From Acidimicrobiales bacterium (lineage in GTDB: Bacteria > Actinomycetota > Acidimicrobiia > Acidimicrobiales > Iamiaceae), in the NCBI GenBank assembly GCA_020439605.1, contig JAGQSI010000063.1:1-8859 (forward strand): a stretch of 8,859 nt of DNA, read 5' to 3'. Below the pieces are notes generated by a model. That model made no database searches. It worked only from the letters and a program-made list of their open reading frames with translations, and had not been told where the DNA came from. The position numbers were made by a program, and so were the translations under genes. This document shows, one piece after another, positions 5,401-8,859 of this stretch. Positions within the stretch are counted from its first letter, which is position 1. Each line of letters begins with the position of its first letter.

Positions 5401-8297
5401 TCATCAAGAAGACCGTTACATTCCCCGCTCCTGGTACAGAAGAAGCGATCGGTGAACTGCAGGCGTCTGGCAACACACTTACCATCGATTTGCCCTGGAT
5501 GGACCCACAAGCGGCTCCATTCATACGTGTTGAGCCTGCAGGGGGCGACCAAAGCGGACCATCGGCGCTCCTGTTTCCTGTTGCATTCGGGCCTTCTGCT
5601 CCTAGCGATGCTGTGACAGTGGGTCACGACACGTCGATGGAACTGCGACACGTCCCGGATGGCGACTATCGGGTGATCGCAGTTCGCCCAGGCGCTGGAG
5701 GGCTATATGAAGATGCGATTGCCGAACTAACGGTCTCTGGAACTGATGTCTCAATAACACCTGTGTTCCCTGTGTTCGCCACTGCATCTGGAGTTGAGAG
5801 CGCTTCTGGGCAACCGCTTGATGGTGCTTACGTCTCGTTGCGCTCCGCAGAGGGGACTCTCCCAGTACGTAACTATGAAGCGTTCACGGAGACAGATGGA
5901 TCTTGGTCCCTGAACGTCGCACAGGGGACCTACTCGGTGAGCGTGAGAGACCTTGTGACAGGAACTACATCGGTTCGACAGGAGAGTTTTGGCTCAGCGC
6001 CAGGTCCCGCTCCTAGGCCACCTGCGGCAAAGCTAGGTAAAGGCACACCCTCGCGGGTATCAACGAGCCAGACGAGCAGTTTGGCGCTGCCTTCAGGCGT
6101 AGTAACCAATGAAACACCTCCAAATCAGGCCGCGATCACCGAGGTATTCACTAAGAAGTATCTACAAGATCCTCTGGGGCCACTTGATCCTGAAGTGCAA
6201 ATGGCCCTCGATAAGCCTTATCCGAAGCAGCCGGCTGACCCTTGTCTGGTCCTTGATACCTCTGCCCTAATTAGGGCAAAGGCCGCAGCTGGCAAAGCAA
6301 AAGAGACCCATGACTTGCTCAATGAAGTCATTGAGGAGATGCGCCGTCAGATAAAGGTTGCAATCGGCCTTGCGGTGGCTCGTGGAATTATCATCGTCAA
6401 TGAGGTTCTAAACCTGGTGAATGCCGGTAAGGCGGCATTCAGTAAGGGCCTGAGCAGCGCTGAAATGGTCAGTAGGGACTTTACTGCGGCGGTATATGGT
6501 GGCAAGAAGACCGGGAACCCCTGGAAGTACACCCCTGAGGAATGGGCCAAGCTAAACGCCATTTACGAACAGGGATTTGATGCGTCTGTCTTCCTGAAAG
6601 ACATGATGGACAACACCTGGAAGATCTACGAGAATACCAAAAAGGCTATAACGAGCGCTGAAATTCCGAAGATCTGGGACTGGGTCAAAGCTATTATTGA
6701 GTCGTCAAAGATGGCAGGTGAGGTGGCGAGAACGCTCGAGAAATATGCTGACAATCCTGCGCTTGCACAGTTCAACAAGGTGATGGGCTTCGTAGGTCCG
6801 GTAATCGCCATAATCGATCAACTCAACGAGAGCATTAACGATTACGAAACGACTATGACCCTCCTCGAAAGCCTTCGAAAGGGAGCAGAGGGAAATCGCG
6901 ATGCGCTCGAGCACGAGACCAAGATAGCCAAAGAGGCTTGGCATGATTTCTTGAGGGAAGGATTCAAGGTTGAACAACTAGAGGATTGCCCGCCACCTGA
7001 GGATCCTCCGAAGGATCCACCTCCAGGACCTCGTGGACCCTACGGTCCCGGAAGTGGACGTACCTGGAACGCATCGGACCCGAACGAGATAACTGGCCCG
7101 TATGGTGTTGGAGAGGATCGTTGGGTACAAAGCGATGCCCTGTTGGCCTATGAGGTGAACTTCGAAAACCTTGGCCCCGGTACGGCCAATCCACCTCCTG
7201 GGGTGCCTTTGGCAACAGCACCGGCGTCGAGAATTGATGTCCGTTTGCCGATCCCTGCCGGTACTGATCTTGATTCGGTCGAGCTCGGCAATTTCGGGTT
7301 CGGAGTTGGTGAAGGTGCAGTTGAGTTCGCGCCACCTACTGGTTCTCAGGGCTATGAGGAGTCACGTGAGTTCGTTGTCTCCGTACCGTCCGAGGAGGAC
7401 CCCGAAGTTGACGTCGAGCTGCATCTTTTGCTCAAAGCCAGTGCCGTTGTTGACCGCGACAAGCGTGAGGTTCGCTGGTTGATTGAACTTGTGGACCCAG
7501 AAACTGGGCTGGTTCATCCAGACCCACTCGCTGGCTTCCTGCCTCCAGAACCGAAGGAGAACCCAGGAGCTGGTGGTGGATTTGCGCTTCTGTCCTTCAA
7601 GGCCGGAGACGTAGCGAACGGCACGACTATGGCAGCACAGGCAAGCATCGTGTTCGACCAGAACGAGGTCATAAAGACCAACACTTGGTCCAACCGTCTA
7701 GATCACGTAGCACCCAAGACCACGGTGACAGGATCCAACCTTCGTATTGGCAACGCGGGCTCGGCCAAGGTGAATATCAACGTCACAGACCAAGGTTCGG
7801 GTCCAGGATTGGTTGACATCTGGCGATCGGTAGATGGTGGGCCACTTACCCTCTGGAAGTACCGGACCAAGCCAGGCGTTCATTCACTTGAAGGTGAAGT
7901 CGGCCAAAAGATCGGAATCGCCGCAAGGGCCTCCGATCTCGTCTACAACATCGAGGGCCAACCAACCGCTGTCCAATACACAGCTACGCTCACGTCGGAT
8001 AACCCCGGGCCAACAGATCCAACCGACCCCACTGATCCAACCGACCCGACTGATCCGACCAAGCCGGTTGACCCAACCAAGCCCACGACGCCCAACCCTT
8101 CTCCGTCGCTCAACCCACCAGGAACACTCCCATCCACCGATGAGAGAGGTGTCGGCCAGGGCAGTCTCGTACGAACAGGTTCGGATTCACCGATGAATCT
8201 GGCATTGCTTGGCCTGTTGTTGATACTGCTAGGTGCCGCTATGCGTAGAAGGTTCCGTCTGCTGCCGGCAAGGGTGAGACAAAGCGAGGTGAGCTAG
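3..8297 (+). CDS. Giant multidomain cell-wall-anchored surface protein (FG-GAP/VCBS propellers, CARDB, carboxypeptidase-regulatory-like repeats, LVRTG sorting signal); 5' end outside window
   Basis: This is probably an adhesin or other surface-displayed binding protein held in the wall by sortase. The frame is open to the left edge (codons from base 3), so the true start and signal peptide lie outside; the GTG at 57 falls mid-frame and is not a credible start. With residue 1 at base 57, domains run: 14 DxDGDGxxD-type loops (10-776), CARDB (813-935), TIG-like and other beta modules (936-1215), helical linker (1231-1320), about eight carboxypeptidase-regulatory-like repeats (1321-1982), a helical domain between C2063 and C2311, a Pro-rich hinge, a domain starting DPNE (2341-2549), an Ig-like domain (2552-2646), a PTD repeat (2652-2675), and LVRTG plus membrane helix and Arg tail (2704-2746). 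There are only six cysteines and no recognised enzymatic motif. Secretion and anchoring are well supported; the ligand and biological role are unknown. A SARP-type regulator gene follows 63 bases downstream on the same strand. Confidence 0.95.
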   Translation, partial: SALSFPPTHYADHSLAREVNISRVATADLDSNGTSDLVSAVNVFAGNSTWAKTWMVVQLTDGFGAIDTGVGYEIGSGRDESIGFDLGDVDGDGDIDFVMTSRGTQTLKTLFNDGTGKFTQSTSTPTTVVLDRNLVLGDVDGDGIVDAAGPSMPGDVIQILLGNGDGTFRLDSSIPNTYGSNVVLLDADGDSDQEVLLTASYYTEQIALWDRGADGTWAAVAGAVPALSADGAWVGDFDKDGDEDLTLSLASCSGYSQACFRPLRNDGGVFTALDAVRGPIMAYSGWVQSPYLSDRASDVDGDGNLDLLIPSQSGGIHVLHGDGSGSFNDRRTYAGAAGWDLTFDEGWDTVLPDSGWFPRNYGNVHSVSSAVSADFTGDGIPDLVVAGRSPFGYGRLVSAPGQLALLEGEGNREYEAAQGRTPTVRKWTAQSGYPLTKLVDWNNDGHKDFMALVPSGSGFPKPAAVVALGVQGGFGPEIAVGELDPQCVVGTYSGVFEVQDLNGDGALDVVCGDSDLFVHINDGAGQLSVAQKVGPTSDSPYVGLYMLKATDLDGDGDLDILFGVTRGSGIDFSWAQNRTGIVDDPVETVEGFAAPAVLTSADDPAESVYFSSPIQSQVGDINSDGLDDIVFATRLKVAPSTSNIVKLENNGAQPDGTVTFTRKTQILPTDGRSTPIELMDLNGDGDLDLISSALKSSDNYGTYLREMRTWLGDGTGEFVESQVFTTGPGQPDHVIADLNGDGFGDLVEPSTFRGVVMRPGKADGTFGHPVFFGHQGSASSWVETVDIDFDGDLDVISRSRGTAGDGTVFGNDLVTLINKGGGGEPEIDPADLAVGAVEWDPSVGEPSDPLTTHTPGKVRVRVTNTGDAPITKPWTDTVWLSDDDEVSIDDTLLTKIERTSRLNAGATLDEWHDVTVMPHRKGDQYLIVRSDTRNVISEQNEDDNLAVATPLNFNPPELAIPTAETPSTGTYTSTGQPVIVHIPASTIPLRLSAEGSATSVRVREHRVPTATVADDSMLGTGSLSLLPGGGRYVLVDLPSGSTVSLTLSALPFGIGSVSPVVASNKGTSSFALTGVGLGRATVVTAIAPNGARIVAEGLTPNSDGTLAITVNLEGRALGLYSLEVSDGSAISTMPKAFRVLEGSTSTVRTSLFVPGRARVNGTGTVLITFSNDGLSDAVAPIYRVRSRGASPLAPSPYAVGDFTVAASIPGAPIGVIPPGAVGRIEVPFQLGGGKNGIDPAIPTPRGVSYMFLLEEYGAGSIAPYDAASDFGTELGDVPAGDRAAVVSALKTRFGTNGDSFLRGIHAMRRSMAARGNYTYDLESPRKAAFMQAVANLPGASVAGVVKDSSGKVLANRSVWARFGDGEVTTVHTDDAGRYAIRDIADGTHVELFVAGYGPSSLAQTTTPNETLNIQAPSWAPLIGTVSYPDGRAGGGLTVSVTPAGASEPTTVATLADGTYRFDGLAPGAYLLSVDADGVRAATAAVTISSERVVADLSLLPAGTVTGRVVRGSTPVAGAQVNLVNVSSQVSVGAVSGADGKFTIENAEPGESVLGVNAAEHIVTTTTLEIAEGSTNLGDLTIESGETVSGVVRDTGGSPLSEVSVSDEDGRSVTTGADGSYMLKGLRAGSVVVSAEAEGRLGVLTTLDTGTTDQLDIVMSAVAVANVSVTTNSAPAVDEVVTLTPQGGGAEVSSPTDEGGLASLSVAPGDYVLSVLGSTRNISLPQGTTDIVVSLGTSTIKGTLPDTVTDEGTAPSSAVSIWLRSNDKWRSVGTDTDGAFAVAGEAGTDAELWIFDPYLGIIKKTVTFPAPGTEEAIGELQASGNTLTIDLPWMDPQAAPFIRVEPAGGDQSGPSALLFPVAFGPSAPSDAVTVGHDTSMELRHVPDGDYRVIAVRPGAGGLYEDAIAELTVSGTDVSITPVFPVFATASGVESASGQPLDGAYVSLRSAEGTLPVRNYEAFTETDGSWSLNVAQGTYSVSVRDLVTGTTSVRQESFGSAPGPAPRPPAAKLGKGTPSRVSTSQTSSLALPSGVVTNETPPNQAAITEVFTKKYLQDPLGPLDPEVQMALDKPYPKQPADPCLVLDTSALIRAKAAAGKAKETHDLLNEVIEEMRRQIKVAIGLAVARGIIIVNEVLNLVNAGKAAFSKGLSSAEMVSRDFTAAVYGGKKTGNPWKYTPEEWAKLNAIYEQGFDASVFLKDMMDNTWKIYENTKKAITSAEIPKIWDWVKAIIESSKMAGEVARTLEKYADNPALAQFNKVMGFVGPVIAIIDQLNESINDYETTMTLLESLRKGAEGNRDALEHETKIAKEAWHDFLREGFKVEQLEDCPPPEDPPKDPPPGPRGPYGPGSGRTWNASDPNEITGPYGVGEDRWVQSDALLAYEVNFENLGPGTANPPPGVPLATAPASRIDVRLPIPAGTDLDSVELGNFGFGVGEGAVEFAPPTGSQGYEESREFVVSVPSEEDPEVDVELHLLLKASAVVDRDKREVRWLIELVDPETGLVHPDPLAGFLPPEPKENPGAGGGFALLSFKAGDVANGTTMAAQASIVFDQNEVIKTNTWSNRLDHVAPKTTVTGSNLRIGNAGSAKVNINVTDQGSGPGLVDIWRSVDGGPLTLWKYRTKPGVHSLEGEVGQKIGIAARASDLVYNIEGQPTAVQYTATLTSDNPGPTDPTDPTDPTDPTDPTKPVDPTKPTTPNPSPSLNPPGTLPSTDERGVGQGSLVRTGSDSPMNLALLGLLLILLGAAMRRRFRLLPARVRQSEVS
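2493..2861 (+). other. CARDB domain
   Basis: Residues 813-935 match the CARDB (cell adhesion related domain in bacteria) pattern. It opens with DLAVGAVEW, continues through VRVRVTNTGDAP and the TVWLSDDDEVSIDDTLL segment, then YLIVRSDTRNVISEQNEDDN near the end. Family members are Ig-like beta-sandwiches found in large extracellular proteins. Here it follows a flexible GGGG-containing linker straight after the propellers and probably acts as the first stalk module. Confidence 0.88.
3159..3428 (+). other. IPT/TIG-like beta module
   Basis: Residues 1035-1124 have a TIG-like layout: a VSPVVASNKGTSSFALTG stretch resembling the usual 'P..G...G...vtltG.gf' opening, a strand with TVVTAIAPNGAR, and a closing LGLYSLEVSDG segment. 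The match is by eye and weaker than for CARDB. A second beta-rich stretch (residues 1125-1215, with TGTVLITFSNDGLSDA) follows and I cannot assign it. Confidence 0.55.
4017..6000 (+). repeat. Tandem carboxypeptidase-regulatory-like / Cna-B-like beta-sandwich repeats (about eight)
   Basis: Residues 1321-1982 contain divergent repeats of 75-100 residues. Four are clear, starting at 1321 (SVAGVVKDSSGKVLANRSV), 1401 (LIGTVSYPDGRAGGG), 1483 (GTVTGRVVRGSTPVAGAQV) and 1565 (ETVSGVVRDTGGSPLSEVSV). Each continues with a 'TDDAGRYAI', 'LADGTYRFDGLAPGAYLLSV', 'GADGKFTI' or 'GADGSYMLKGL' type segment, the hallmark of this fold. Four more, starting at about 1642, 1718, 1804 and 1906, are more degenerate; the last retains TETDGSWSLNVAQGTYSVSV. 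Such modules usually act as rigid spacers in exported proteins, and here they would make the shaft. No Lys/Asn isopeptide pair could be assigned by eye. Confidence 0.85.
6243..6989 (+). other. Cysteine-bracketed helical domain of unknown function
   Basis: Residues 2063-2311 differ sharply from the rest: rich in Ala, Lys, Glu, Leu and Ile, with few Gly or Pro and many Trp/Tyr, so predicted helical. It starts at C2063 (PADPCLVLDTSALI) and ends at C2311 (EQLEDCPPPEDPP); no other cysteine occurs in the C-terminal 2,250 residues, so a disulfide closing the domain is plausible. Two hydrophobic segments stand out: 2099-2120 (KVAIGLAVARGIIIV) and 2242-2256 (VMGFVGPVIAIIDQL). The second resembles GP-containing helical hairpins seen in some secreted toxin-like proteins, but no toxin family is claimed. 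I do not recognise the domain. Confidence 0.7.
7077..7703 (+). other. Conserved DPNE-type domain (DUF7619/DUF11-like)
   Basis: Residues 2341-2549 begin with DPNEITGPYGVGEDRWV and contain YEVNFENLGPGTA, LDSVELGNFGFG, the DPLAGFLPPEP segment and a closing QASIVFDQNEVIKTNTWSN. I recall this motif series, ending 'asIvFDvNepI.T', from the C-terminal parts of large surface proteins in several bacterial phyla, where it is related to DUF11-type beta modules. The Pfam name is from memory; the motif series is what the sequence shows. It is preceded by a Pro-rich hinge (residues 2311-2334). Confidence 0.65.
7710..7994 (+). other. Ig-like / fibronectin-III-like module
   Basis: Residues 2552-2646 start APKTTVTG and include VNINVTDQGSGPGLVDIWRS, LTLWKY, then GEVGQKIGIAARASDLVYN. 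This is the usual order of a bacterial Ig/FN3-like domain ('D.GSGi..y.vy.s.dgG.f..w' followed by 'y.f...A.D.aGN'). It directly follows the DPNE-type domain and precedes the wall linker. Confidence 0.6.
8010..8081 (+). repeat. Eight-unit 9-bp repeat encoding a Pro-Thr-Asp/Lys wall linker
   Basis: Eight in-frame 9-base units encode PTD five times, then PTK, PVD, PTK (residues 2652-2675). Units 2-3 and 4-5 form an 18-base super-repeat that differs at one base. The PTD/PTK tract runs on into a Pro/Thr/Ser-rich stretch (to about residue 2690). Proline-rich tracts before a sorting signal typically span the cell wall. The array is prone to slippage in multiples of three codons. Confidence 0.9.
8166..8252 (+). 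other. C-terminal cell-wall sorting signal, variant LVRTG
   Basis: Residues 2704-2708 are LVRTG, followed by SDSPMN, a hydrophobic helix (2715-2729, LALLGLLLILLGAAM) and a basic stretch RRRFR. This is the three-part layout of a sortase substrate. The motif departs from LPxTG and from the LAxTG often used by actinobacterial class E sortases by having Val at position 2. The tail after the helix is 17 residues (2730-2746), a little longer than the usual short tail. The matching sortase is not in the window. Confidence 0.85.
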
Positions 8298-8307
8298 GTC
8301 CAGCTCG

Positions 8308-8351
8308 GCTATGCGCGCTTCTGGATCACCTGATGAGCCCTCTCGCATAGC
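8308..8351. promoter_or_regulatory. Intergenic 8-bp perfect inverted repeat with 28-base spacer
   Basis: GCTATGCG at 8308-8315 is the exact reverse complement of CGCATAGC at 8344-8351. The right arm ends nine bases before the ATG of the downstream regulator. No T-run follows, so it does not look like an intrinsic terminator. It could be an operator or an mRNA stem affecting translation of the regulator. An 8-bp match within 63 bases has roughly a 1-2% chance of arising at random, so it is suggestive only. Confidence 0.35.
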
Positions 8352-8361
8352 ATCCCGGTGA
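8311..8361 (+). CDS. Possible 16-codon leader ORF overlapping the regulator start
   Basis: ATG at 8311 opens a frame encoding MRASGSPDEPSRIASR and stops at TGA 8359-8361, sharing one base with the regulator ATG (TGATG). This arrangement is typical of translational coupling. The peptide resembles nothing I know. Its start codon lies inside the left arm of the inverted repeat, and no strong ribosome binding site precedes it (AGG at 8296-8298 is the nearest). It may be chance. Confidence 0.2.
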   Translation: MRASGSPDEPSRIASR

Positions 8362-8859
8362 TGGGCGACAAGCCTGACCTCTACCTTCGGTTGCTCGGCC
8401 CCGTGGCCCTGCTCGAACCAGACGCGTCGGTAGTTGAGTTCAGTGCGATCCAGTCAAAGCTCTTGAGCAGGCTTGCAATCTCTGCTCCTCAACCTGTTGG
8501 TCTAGATGCACTGGTGGAAGCGGTGTGGGGAACAAACCCACCGGCCTCGGCTCGCCAATCCATCCAGAATCAGATCAGTCGTATCAGAACGAGAACCGAC
8601 CACGATGTGATTGCCACCCAAGGTGGCGGTTACGTGCTTGGTGTGAGCACTGACGTGATCTTGATGCATGGAGCGTCGCTTGAGGCAGAGCGATTGCTCC
8701 ACACTGGAGATGCCGAGGGTGCGTTTGCTGCTGCGGATACGGCACTTGGACTGTGGCACGGGGAACCTGCAGCAGACATCGAATCGATGAACGGCCTAGT
8801 GGCGTTCAGATACAGCGTCCACGCATCTCGAGAACTTATCGAGATCCTCAGACTTGAAG
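8361..8859 (+). CDS. SARP/AfsR-type transcriptional regulator, N-terminal part (3' end outside window)
   Basis: This is a DNA-binding transcription activator of the SARP type, acting in the cytoplasm. The visible 166 residues have no stop before the edge. Residues 7-95 form an OmpR/AfsR-type winged helix: the LYLRLLGPVALL opening strands, QSKLLSRLAI, LDALVEAVWGTNPPASARQS, the recognition-helix region SIQNQISRIRTR, and the wing VIATQGGGYVLG. Residues 98-166 begin a bacterial transcriptional activation domain (BTAD) with its typical ALGLWHGEPAADI segment. Full-length members can end after BTAD or carry ATPase and TPR parts; which applies here cannot be seen. ATG 8361 is chosen; GTG 8358 is the only alternative in frame before the TGA at 8334. 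No clear Shine-Dalgarno precedes it. It lies 63 bases after the giant surface-protein gene on the same strand, so read-through transcription is possible. Its target genes are unknown. Confidence 0.92.
   Translation, partial: MGDKPDLYLRLLGPVALLEPDASVVEFSAIQSKLLSRLAISAPQPVGLDALVEAVWGTNPPASARQSIQNQISRIRTRTDHDVIATQGGGYVLGVSTDVILMHGASLEAERLLHTGDAEGAFAAADTALGLWHGEPAADIESMNGLVAFRYSVHASRELIEILRLE

Noticed and set aside
6351..6815. Transmembrane segments in the helical domain
   Set aside because: The hydrophobic stretches (2099-2120, 2242-2256) are short or broken by Arg, Asn, Asp and Gly-Pro. They fit buried helices better than stable membrane spans, though membrane activity is not excluded.
8010..8081. 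Short tandem repeats as a CRISPR or intergenic satellite array
   Set aside because: The units are 9 bases, contiguous, in frame, and encode a Pro-Thr-Asp linker next to a sorting signal.
7171..8196. Plus-strand alternative frames at 7171-7482 and 7834-8196
   Set aside because: Both overlap the giant gene in another frame; their Arg/Ser/Pro-rich translations match out-of-frame reading of the same sequence.
8308..8351. Intrinsic terminator after the giant gene
   Set aside because: The stem has a 28-base loop and no T-run after it, so it does not fit a rho-independent terminator.
8502..8759. Minus-strand open frame of 85 codons
   Set aside because: It is antisense to the SARP winged-helix/BTAD coding region, which has strong family motifs on the plus strand.

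Overview
The window is almost filled by one gene on the + strand. It encodes a very large secreted surface protein that is open through the left edge (at least 2,764 residues visible) and ends at a TAG at 8295-8297. After a 63-base gap, a second + strand gene starts at about 8361 and runs off the right edge. It is the N-terminal part of a SARP/AfsR-type transcriptional regulator (winged helix plus start of a BTAD domain). No RNA gene, insertion sequence, CRISPR array or phage gene was seen. No geneless stretch exceeds 63 bases.

The organism is most likely an actinobacterium. SARP/BTAD regulators are characteristic of that phylum. The giant protein ends in an actinobacterial-style sorting signal: LVRTG, a hydrophobic helix, then an Arg-rich tail. 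Base composition looks moderately GC-rich (mid-50s percent by eye, not counted), which would suit a mid-GC lineage rather than Streptomyces. The lineage below phylum level is a guess.

Layout of the giant protein, numbered from the GTG at 57 as residue 1: (i) residues 1-800, 14 calcium-binding-loop motifs of the FG-GAP/VCBS type, enough for two seven-bladed beta-propellers; (ii) 813-935, a CARDB domain; (iii) 936-1320, beta-rich modules including an IPT/TIG-like one, then a short helical linker; (iv) 1321-1982, about eight carboxypeptidase-regulatory-like/Cna-B-like beta-sandwich repeats; (v) 2063-2311, a helical domain bracketed by two cysteines; (vi) a Pro-rich hinge; (vii) 2341-2549, a conserved domain starting DPNE that I associate with DUF7619/DUF11-like modules; (viii) an Ig/FN3-like domain; (ix) a PTD-repeat wall linker; (x) the LVRTG sorting signal.

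The picture is a long stalk-like protein. A calcium-dependent propeller head would sit at the distal end, repeats would form the shaft, and a proline-rich segment would pass through the wall to a sortase anchor. The downstream regulator is co-directional. Its start is preceded by an 8-bp inverted repeat and a possible 16-codon leader ORF that ends in a TGATG overlap with the regulator start. Whether it controls the surface protein or genes to its right cannot be told from this window.
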